A DNA stretch of 45,976 bases from a virus. The notes beneath the pieces are model-generated. The model was not told the DNA's origin. It made no database searches and was given only the letters and a program-made list of their open reading frames with translations. Made by a program: the position numbers and the translations under genes. Within the stretch, counting starts at the first letter, position 1. Every line of letters begins with the position of its first letter. The DNA lies in IMG/VR virus record IMGVR_UViG_3300021961_000163, positions 1 through 45,976 of that record, one strand, 5' to 3'. Below are positions 30,501-39,300 of this stretch, in pieces.

Positions 30501-31752
30501 TTCCTATGCCTCCAAGTCTAGAGAAAGATTTACTGGTCTTACTAGAGGTCTTAATTTCAACTACGATCAACGTATTGTCTTAGATAATACACAACTTGAC
30601 GCTAATGGAAACTCAACATATGAGTTTAGTGTTGGCGATAGAGTTATTCGTAGAATTGAGAATGCAAATAATAAAGTTGCAAAAGTTTATGACTGGAATC
30701 CCGCTAATAGGGAGTTGCTAGTCACATTTGAAGTTGATGAATTGGCATTTATTGATGCTGGCGTTCCTGGCACAGAAGATGCAACAATTCAATTTGATGC
30801 TGGAATTTTCGATAGTGCAGCACAAGGTGAGAATCCTCACGTCGTTTTGACTTCTGTTGGATCAACAATTGTTACTTTAACTACACCAATTGGTGTATTG
30901 CAAGATAGAGCATTTGAAGATGATGATGAGAATGAAGACCCCAACAACCCTGGCACATTCTTGGGTGATGGGATTCCCGATTTGGTAAACGCTGGTACAG
31001 ACTATGAAAATCAAATTAGTCTTGATGGTGGTATCTACAATTCTCTATATGGTATTGAAGAAACTGTTGGCGGGCAAAATACAACCCTATTCCAAGCAGG
31101 CGATCAAATCAAAGACGCAAGTCTCCCATTCAAATTTGCTACTATTATTGAGGCAGGACAACTCAATGAAGGTAAACCCCAACTTGCAGAGATTGAGATC
31201 ACTCTAGATGGAAACTTTGGAAATGGGCAAAATTACAGCGTCAACGAAATCGTTACAGGTGCGATTTCTGGTGTGAGAGCAACAGTAACGAGTTGGTCTC
31301 CTATAACTGGCAAATTGAGAGTCAAAGATGTTACTCCATATGACACTGGCAATATCAATATTGGTCTCGCTGGTTTGCTATATTCATTCTCGGTAAACAG
31401 TACAATCGTTGATTTTATTGTCAAGAATCCTGGAGCAGATTACTCTATTGTCCCAACATTGGATATTGAAAATGTTGGAGATATTGCAGCAACGACCACT
31501 GTGGTTATGACATCTTCAGGTGATCAGATTGATTCAATAAGTATTAGTAACGGTGGATACGGTTATGAAAAATATGTTGATAATACATATGCAACTAGAC
31601 CCACTGTTACTGTTGTAACAGATCCTTCAGATCTAACTGGTAGTGGTGGAGTTGTAGAACCTATTATAGGTGGAGAATATCTCAACGGTAACGGTGGTGC
31701 TTCTTATAGAATCAAGGGTATCGAATACTTAACAGTTATTAGGTCTGAATAA
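27571..31752 (+). CDS. Modular virion protein with cupredoxin-like and YHYH-like domains, 1393 aa
   Basis: Modules in order: a GSGY-type start (about 20-95, GGSGYDSTDPPRL); a conserved-looking region near 155-245; a cupredoxin-like domain (about 356-475) with GGHPM (His404) and YYYCKYHRYM (Cys458, His461, Met464); and the first half of a YHYH-like domain (497-530, FDGYPIYGPWGY). A second cupredoxin-like stretch lacking ligands is nested at about 557-690. The second YHYH half follows (707-752, GDLDEFNGKF, TPEYPNGTYAYF, YPYVIGPKYYG). Then come GSGY repeats (about 790-915), a fibre unit with ERFTGLTRGL (near 985-995) and 'GE-I-G' modules toward the C-terminus. It has no signal peptide or membrane segment and no Shine-Dalgarno. 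It is probably a baseplate-associated structural or receptor-contact protein. The enzymatic or metal role is unproven. Confidence 0.75.
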   Translation: MARIVPGSGAVIKPIFNETFGVRAVEVLDGGSGYDSTDPPRLTVTGCGTPVTEALLYPIIDDDSGRIVHVRVLASGEGYDPLRLSLLPLQDTPTIVTSFDIRRVWQSSANSITSSAYQRLGQQITDRLVIRSDNHPKPADIAGERVPGGGSLIDRQFNQTFIYRGGKDVPFFGARSDQFNKTTGILANGVLLHTPEWGPAGNPPAGFAIDVVKYPFIKGLDQYGGAVDNDVYYYHSSKVINHFSLPNGVFENGNLQTFVWGIKVEFDNVLLPISNLDESLGDIEVGRIVEKIGGGGAGTIAKIVRDGQNNVTRVYLRLVSGSFEENDLLLGTNGFVLTVGDDPILFPNGIFYINFGADAQEFGDFIPNEWYFSPENIRVQRNYQIIWDSSHPSNLPSEMHTGGHPMQFSTTADGLLNNGDLYYNSTGTSNAMSVDYQDEFAPTFIMNADESNRIYYYCKYHRYMSGYVGDEGYMILDPELPSEEPRNTYYIRDYWFSNGIIDYSRHANGHSKILGMSFDGYPIYGPWGYNTSGSAVRMTSSFRLKTVDEREGNRPTVTTPGTVTYTVTYTNSKLTIDGNVPAFLSLERGKTYVFNQDDASNNSQYLLFSEVNGGWHVGNPPSIGDTNYLYTNGITYTLDGVNVTYQNYISGFNTATERRLTITPRVDSPSLLYVIAYTQASAGFRTVQTGYLLGDLVSDYIYDSAVGDLDEFNGKFAVTPEYPNGTYAYFMTEDGNGDPVYPYVIGPKYYGAPVFEGQELQAPSIQYPSGAEGEVILNDQGEVSYIKMTKNGDGYFGPTQAKILGGQGSDATGSATVQSITGLALLNPGRSFATPPTLIFEGGGGQGATGSASIDTAGKLTSITIVNPGEFYQTPPYIYITGGGGLGAKAVARIDQGSIVGIDITDPGTGYINPPQIIFTKLVNLKRRASNRQSYNSTQGVMTGLLKNATASEGTIYVSSTDAFPGSGRFILNGETISYASKSRERFTGLTRGLNFNYDQRIVLDNTQLDANGNSTYEFSVGDRVIRRIENANNKVAKVYDWNPANRELLVTFEVDELAFIDAGVPGTEDATIQFDAGIFDSAAQGENPHVVLTSVGSTIVTLTTPIGVLQDRAFEDDDENEDPNNPGTFLGDGIPDLVNAGTDYENQISLDGGIYNSLYGIEETVGGQNTTLFQAGDQIKDASLPFKFATIIEAGQLNEGKPQLAEIEITLDGNFGNGQNYSVNEIVTGAISGVRATVTSWSPITGKLRVKDVTPYDTGNINIGLAGLLYSFSVNSTIVDFIVKNPGADYSIVPTLDIENVGDIAATTTVVMTSSGDQIDSISISNGGYGYEKYVDNTYATRPTVTVVTDPSDLTGSGGVVEPIIGGEYLNGNGGASYRIKGIEYLTVIRSE

Positions 31753-31756
31753 CTTG

Positions 31757-31764
31757 GATAAATA
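31757..31764 (+). promoter_or_regulatory. Late promoter box GATAAATA
   Basis: GATAAATA lies in the 38-base gap between the 1393-residue gene and gp8 and would give a separate late transcript for gp8. A strong AGGAGG at 31768-31773 follows at once, but it is 17 bases from the ATG at 31791, longer than usual for ribosome binding. Confidence 0.65.
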
Positions 31765-31790
31765 AACAGGAGGACACTAGTACCTAGCAA

Positions 31791-33323
31791 ATGGCAGCTC
31801 TACTTACTGATCAGTTTAGAATTTTCTCTGCGAGAAAATTTATTAAGGCACTGGAGGGTCCTATTGCGACTCAGAGTGATGACGCAGCAGGAGACACGAG
31901 AGATCGTGTCTATCTCTTCATTGGAAGACCACAACCTTGGGATGATGAAAACTCGCCCCCTCAGGCAGTTGACTCATTTTTTGAGTTTTCAGGATCTTTC
32001 GATGACATGGTTTCGTTGAAGCGTATTTTGGCATCGGATACCATTCAGGTTATTCGTAGAATTGACTGGGTTTCTCCTGAGCAAACTACGGGTGGTCTTG
32101 GTTTCACTTATGACATGTATCGTCATGACTACTCCCCTAGTAAGACTGCTTCTTCGGGTGCTACCAAACTGTATGATTCCGACTTCTATGTCGTGAATTC
32201 TCAGTATCAGGTGTATAAGTGCATTTATAACGGCACTTCTCCTTCTGACCCTAACGGCAAACCCTCTACAGTTGAGCCCACAGGCACATCCACATCAATC
32301 ATCACTACCTCTGATGGTTATCGTTGGAAGTATCTCTATACTATTCCTGTTGCACAGGTTTTGAAATTCTTCTCCAACGATTACATGCCCGTCTTTACTA
32401 ACGATGCTGTAAAGACAAATGCTGTTGCTGGTGAGATTGATACTGTTGTTATTAACTCTGCTGGATCGGGTTATAACAACGGCACATATGATAACGTTGC
32501 TATTAACGGTGACGGTGCTGGTGGTCGTGTTTCCATCGTTGTTGACGGTGGTAAGATCATCTCCGCTACTGTAACCTCTGGTGGTACTGGTTATACCTTC
32601 GGAAAGATCAATATCGACAACATTACTGGTATTGGTACAGGCACCAGTGGACAGGTTGACGTTATCATTCCTCCCCCTAGCGGTCACGGTTTCGACCCCG
32701 TTGTCGAATTGGGTGCTTTCCGTGTAATGATTAACGCTAAGTTATCCTACGCTGAAGGTGCAGGAGACTTCCCAGTTGATAACGACTATAGAAGAATTGG
32801 TCTAATCACCAACCCCAAAAAGTTTGGTACTGAAGAATTACTTGCTGACCTTACAGTCTCCTCTGCAAAGGCAGTCATCTTCCCCCCAACTTTCCAAGGT
32901 AACTATGCTCCCGACGAAATTATTACTCAAACCCGAGTAATCGGAGGCACAAACGTTACCGCTAGAGGACGTGTAATTTCTTGGAATTCCACAACAAAAG
33001 TTTTGAAGTATTATCAAAACAACGTTGATGGTATTTTCCCTGAAGTAACTGGTACTCTGAATGAGTTTGATGGATCTAACGCAATTAGTGGAGCTACATC
33101 TGGCGCTGCTGGTCAACCAGATATTAACTTCCCTGCTGTCCCTAATTCATCCTCTAGGACCATCAACAACACTGAGTATGACTTGGGTATGAAGTTTAAT
33201 AACGGGTATGCAAAACCCGAGATTAAGTCAAATGACGGTCAGATTATTTACATAGATAATAGAAGATCCATCAGTCGTGCAAACGACCAAATCGAAGATA
33301 TTAAAATCGTAATCGAGTTCTAA
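31791..33323 (+). CDS. 8: Baseplate wedge protein gp8
   Basis: The protein has 510 residues against 334 in T4. The N-terminus (LLTDQFRIFSARKF), the segment YLFIGRPQPWDDEN (T4: ITFGRSEPWSSNEN), the strand YRWKYLYTIP (T4: YVWEYLFEIP), the region YRRIGLITNPK (T4: FRQISIITNP) and the end GQIIYIDNRRSISRANDQ identify gp8. In T4, gp8 dimers link gp7, gp6 and gp10 at the wedge edge. The extra length comes mainly from two insertions: GSGY beta-repeats at about 216-300, and a 'DEIITQTRVIGG' type module at about 360-425 that also occurs in neighbouring proteins. The stop overlaps the next start (TAATG), so translation of the next gene is probably coupled. Confidence 0.93.
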   Translation: MAALLTDQFRIFSARKFIKALEGPIATQSDDAAGDTRDRVYLFIGRPQPWDDENSPPQAVDSFFEFSGSFDDMVSLKRILASDTIQVIRRIDWVSPEQTTGGLGFTYDMYRHDYSPSKTASSGATKLYDSDFYVVNSQYQVYKCIYNGTSPSDPNGKPSTVEPTGTSTSIITTSDGYRWKYLYTIPVAQVLKFFSNDYMPVFTNDAVKTNAVAGEIDTVVINSAGSGYNNGTYDNVAINGDGAGGRVSIVVDGGKIISATVTSGGTGYTFGKINIDNITGIGTGTSGQVDVIIPPPSGHGFDPVVELGAFRVMINAKLSYAEGAGDFPVDNDYRRIGLITNPKKFGTEELLADLTVSSAKAVIFPPTFQGNYAPDEIITQTRVIGGTNVTARGRVISWNSTTKVLKYYQNNVDGIFPEVTGTLNEFDGSNAISGATSGAAGQPDINFPAVPNSSSRTINNTEYDLGMKFNNGYAKPEIKSNDGQIIYIDNRRSISRANDQIEDIKIVIEF

Positions 33324-36300
33324 TGGCACAGAATACCAACCTTAACGTCACACCTTACTACGACGACTTCGATAAGGCGAAAAACTTTTATCGAGTGTTG
33401 TATCGCCCTGGATACCCTATTCAGGCGAGAGAACTTACGACGATGCAATCGATTCTGCAAAATCAGGTCGAGAATGTTGGATCGCATCTATTCAAAGATG
33501 GTGCCATGGTCATCCCAGGTCAAGTGGGTTATGACCTGAATGTGGATGCTATCATGCTCCAAGAAAATTTCTTGGGCACAAACATTGAGCAATATAGAAA
33601 TCAGTTAACAGGTAAGATTATTGAAGGTCTTACTACAGGCGTTAAGGCAAAGGTGCTTTATAGCATCGGTGCTACAGAATCGGAAAAAGGATATATCACT
33701 TTATACGTTAAGTATATTGAATCTGGCGGTGTTGATCAAACTCAACAGACTTTCCAAAACAATGAGCAGTTAATTACCGATGCTGAGATTACATTTGGTA
33801 CAACCCTGATTGAAATTGGATCGCCATTTGCACAGTTGCTTCCCACTGCTTCTATTCAAAAGGGATCTTCTGCATACATTCAGTCTGGCGTATACTTCAT
33901 CCGTGGTTTCTTTGTAGACGTTGCTGAGCAGTATCTTCTTCTAGATCAATATGGTAGCACCCCCTCTTATAGAGTTGGACTTGAGATTAGGGAATCCATT
34001 GTTACCCCAGAGGATGACCTTAGTCTTAACGACAACGCAGCTGGAACATCTAACTATGCTGCTCCTGGTGCTCATAGATTTAGAATCACCACTGCACTTG
34101 TAAAGAAAGTACTTTCCGACGATGCGGACAAGGATTTCCTTGAGTTGCTTCGTATCAACGGTGCTAAGGTAGAGAAACTTGTAGATAGAAGTGCATATCA
34201 AGAATTAGAAAAGTCCCTTGCTACTAGGACTTATGAGGAGTCTGGTGACTATACAGTTAAGGACTTCACCATCAAACTGAGAGAAAATCTGGATGATGGT
34301 TTCAACAATGGTGTTTACAGATCTGGTGACACCACATCTAGTGGATTAACAGCATCTGAGAATCTGTATTCTGTTGAATTTGCTCCTGGTGTAGCATACG
34401 TACGTGGTTACAGAATTAAGACCTTAGGTCCTACTTACGTTGACCTTGAAAAACCCAGAGATACAAAAGCATTATCGAATAACATTATCCCATTTGAGAT
34501 GGGTAACTATTCTAATGTTGAGAATGTCTTTGGTTTCCCCAACATCTCTGGATCCACAGTTGCCAACTCTTATCAAGTTGTAGATTTGTATGATACCAAA
34601 ACTGTAACTCCTGGCGTGACCTCTGGCAATCTGATTGGTTATGCTCGTTGTGCAAACTTTGAGTATTACGATGATCCCGATAATACTCAAGGAAATTCGG
34701 ATGATCGTTATAAGATGAATCTGTTTGACTTGCAGATGGTCACGGTCGTTCAGTTAGCATCAGCAGAAACTCTGTATCAAGGATCGATCGTTGTTGGTGC
34801 TAGCAGCGGTGCTAGAGGTTATGTAATCGATACCATTACTGCATCTGATGATCTTCCTCTTTATCAAGTAGAAGGATCTTTTACCGAAGGCGAAACTATC
34901 CTTGTAGATGGACAAGCAGTCCAAACCATTTCTAAAGTCCATACCTATAAGTATTCTGACGTACGTCAATTTGTTTGTAGAGACGAATCTAGCAGCGTAG
35001 TAGAGTTTACTGCCGACTTGATTCTGGAGAATGCTATTAGATTGAGTGGTGATAGTTTTACTTATGATGCAACTGGTGGTAGTGAGAATATTGTTGGTCT
35101 CAACTCCAACTTTGCTATCGATCTGAGACCTGGAGATCTTATCTATTTCTCTCCAACAGAGTTTGTTATTGTCGATCTGGTTAATCCAACTAATTTGGCT
35201 GCTTCTAACATAGCCACCATCTTCAACTACAGCACACAGACAGTACAAGTTACTCCTGGTAGTGTATTTCCTTCTGCGGGCACATATACGACTCTTGTCC
35301 GTTATAGAGGCACTCTGCTCGATATTCGCAATGCAAATCTCCTCAGCGAGATGCCTAAGAAATATATTAAGAGTATCTCTGACGAATCGATGATCGTCAG
35401 AAGGACTTTTGACGGTCAAACAGTATCTGCTGCTGCTATTTCGATCACTCTACCTGAGAATGAGCAGTTTATTTCACTATCCGATACTGCATATAATATT
35501 ACAGTATTAGCAAGCACCAATGGGTCGTATCCTGTTGGGACAAATATCCCTCTAGATACTGCTAATGCTGGAAATATTGGTTATGGAACACTCAACGTAG
35601 ATAGAACTACACTTACCATTGAGAATCTAACCAATATTACATCATGTAAGATTACTGCTTCGGTTTCCAAAAACGTTACGACTAGAAAGACAAAGGCATC
35701 TAATGAGATGTTTGTTTTGAAAGTTGATAAGACGATTACCAATAGCGATAAGCAAAATTATGGTCTGCAGTACTCTAACCTGTACGGCACTAGAATCGAA
35801 GATAGAGAGCTCTCCCTTGGTTTGACCGATGCATATAGATTGCACGCTGTATATGAGTCCACAGACGACAGTGACGCTATTATCCCAAGCATTACCATCG
35901 TAGAGCCCGTATTCTTTGCCGTTGGTAGTTATATCACTGGTAATTCCAGTGCTGCTAGAGCAAAGGTTGTTGAATTCCAGTCTGCAAACTTAAAGATTTC
36001 TATTGTATATACAGACGGTACATTTATTTCGGGTGAGACTATTAGTGGTATTGATGCTAATGGTGAGCCTATTACTGCCATCATTAATGATAGTGACGGA
36101 TCTGTTGTTATTGGATCTAGAGTTGTAACTGATAACTATTTTCTGGAAGTTGCTCAAACTCCTTTTGCATATGATACTTCTAGAATCGTTCGCAAGAAAG
36201 GCGTTACTGCTCCAATTCGCAAACTGAAAGTTGTCCTCGACTACTATAGCCACTCCACAACTGGCGATTACTTCGGCGGACAATCTTACTTGAATACTAC

Positions 36301-39300
36301 TTACGATGAAATTCCTTTCTTTGAAGTTAAATTCCTAGCAGATTATTTAGACTTCCGTCCTGGTGTTAAGAATCTGTATAGTGGTAGTGGCACCGTTGCT
36401 TCTCCTGCATTTGTCAACTGCTCTACATTTGACTTTAAGTCAAGAGTATTCTCTACTGGTGGTAGCACTTCTGCAACCATTTTTGATATTCCTAAGATTG
36501 GCGAAGATTTTAGATGCGACTTTGATTGGTATCTACCCAGAGTAGATAAGGCATTCCTCCTTCCCAACGGAGAATTCCAATTAGTTAAGGGTAAGTCTGC
36601 TGAAGCACCTCAAGAACCAGACAACCTGAAAGATGGTATGCTTCTTGGTACTTTGTATCACAAACCATATGGTTTTGATCCCGAGGCAGATGTTGTCATT
36701 AATAAGTCTGACAACAGACGCTACACTATGAGAGACATTGGATCGATTGAGCGTCGTTTGGATCAGGTTGAGTATTACACTTCGCTCAACATGCTTGAGT
36801 CGGATACTTTCAACACTCGTATTCTCGATTCTAGTGGTAAGGATCGTCTCAAGAATGGTTTTATTGTTGATGACTTTACTGATCACAGTAAGTCTGAAAC
36901 TTCTCATGAAGACTATAACGCTGCTCTTGACTTTAGAGAAGGTCATATGAGAGCATCTCACTATACAACTAACGTTGCTCTTCAACTGAATACTGGATCT
37001 TCCTCAAACTTCCAGCAAACTGGTCCTGTCATCACCCTTCCTTATACGGAAACTTTAATCATTCAGCAACCTTATGCTTCTAGAGTTGAAAACGTCAACC
37101 CATTTAACGTATTTACATACATCGGTCGTATTGACCTAACTCCTGCTTCTGATGACTGGGTAGATACTAATAGACTTCCAGCAAATGTTAGACAGATTGA
37201 AGGCAACTTCCAGCAAGTATCTTCTGAATTGAATGTTGACCAGAATGGTTTTGCTCCTATTGAGTGGGGATCCTGGACAACTAACTGGACTGGACAAGCT
37301 GTTATCGGATCGACTACACAATATAACTCTCACTGGTTGGCAGAAGACATTGGCAGATCTCCCAACCCTGGCGTCTGGAGTGGTCGTGGTATGCGTCGTA
37401 TTAACAGAGTTAATACTATTACAGTTAACGAAAGTCAAACTAGATCTGGTATTAGAACCCAGGTAGTACCTAGAATCGATAGAGAATCTCTGGGTGATAG
37501 CATCCTGTCTCAGACTGCTGTTCCTTGGATGAGATCGAGAAATATCTCCATTCGCGTTTCTAGAATGAAACCAAGGACAAGATTCTTCTCCTTCTTTGAC
37601 AGCACTCCTATTAATGATTACATTATTCCAAAACTGATTGAAGTAATCAAAGATTCTTCTCTCGACAGTAGAACTAATGCAACGCCTTTTGTTGTTGGCG
37701 AGACTATCGAAATTCGCACACCTGCTGCAACAGGTAGAGCAGAATTACCAAAAGCAAGATTCCAAGTTTCATCGCCTAATGATTTTTACGAATTCAATCC
37801 TTATACAAATGAGGAAATGCCAATTGATTCGTATTCATCTACATCCAATTTCATCAACATTAATACTGAGTCCTTAGCGGAAGAGGCAGTTGGTGAATAT
37901 TATGGCAACTTTGCTGTTGGTGATATCGTTGTTGGATTGACTTCTGGTGCAAGAGCAGTTGTTGAAAATAGAAGAGTAATTAGCGATAGACTAGGACAGT
38001 TTGGTGGATCCTTCTTTATTCCACCTCCTGCTAGAGATAGCAACCCCCGTTGGGCAACTGGATCTAGAACTCTAAGATTCTCAACTTCGGAAAATGATTC
38101 TCGTCTTGCGGGTGCAGTTGCATCTTCTGCAGAAACTGTATACGAGGCAAGAGGTACTTTAAATACTGTCCAAGAAAATATTCTTGCAGTTAGAAATGCC
38201 GACATTGTTAGAGACACTGTAACCGATGCTAGAGTTACCGTTTCGGTAAGGACTGAAACTCGTCAGATTGGTTGGTATGACCCTCTGGCACAATCCTTCA
38301 TTGTTGATGAAGAAGGCGGTGTATTCCTAACGTCTGTTGACGTATACTTCAATACTAAGGATGATAACATTCCTATCTCGATGCAGATCAGGACAATGGA
38401 AAATGGTTATCCAACTACAACCATTCTTCCTTTCTCTGATGTTACTCTGACTCCAAATGAAGTGCAGTTGTCTGAAACTGCTGCAGTACCTACCAAGTTT
38501 ACATTTAGAGCACCAGTTTACATCCCCCAATCGATCGAGCATTGCTTTGTCATCCTCTCTGACTCCAACTCGTATCAGGTTTGGATTTCCAGAATGGGCG
38601 ATCTTGACATCACTGGAGACCGCACCATTTCGGATCAACCATATGCAGGTGTCTTGTTTAAGTCACAAAACGCATCTACATGGACAGCAGACCAGTATGA
38701 AGACTTGAAGTTTGGCATTTATAAGGCAACCTTCAATAACATTTCTCCTGCACAACTCGTTTTGAATAACTCTGGTCTTGGAGTTGGTAACGGTGGTATT
38801 CTCAACCTCAGAAGAGATCCTATCCAAACATTCACTCCTGGTCTGCAGTTAATTACGGATGCTACTGTATATCCCTACACAGTTGGCGCTAGAATTATTC
38901 AAAAGACTTCTAATGCACAAGGTACAATTAGGACGGTAGAAACGGGTGTAAGTGGAGTTATCCTAACAGTCGAAGATATTACTGGTGTATTCCAGCAAGG
39001 ATCTAACACTGGTGGCACAATTACATTCCCAATCATATCTTCCAAGACTACAGCAACTATCACCGTTTCTGGTGCTACTGGCGACTTTATCGTCGGTGAA
39101 ACTATCACTGGTGGTAGCAGCACTTCTACTGCAGTGATTACAGATTGGAATAGTGGTACAAACACACTACTAGTTAACTACGTTTCTGATGATTTTACTC
39201 TGTCGGAAACTATAACTGCCACGGGTGGCGTAACCGCTACAATCAGCACTGCAACTTATGCGGGTGATGCTGTAGTCGCTAGCGCAGTACAAACACCTTA

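Noticed and set aside
34760-35419. 219-codon open frame on the minus strand
   Set aside because: It lies wholly within the 2405-residue gene, has Arg/Ser/Cys/Ile-rich composition typical of a reverse shadow, and shows no recognisable motif or upstream signals.
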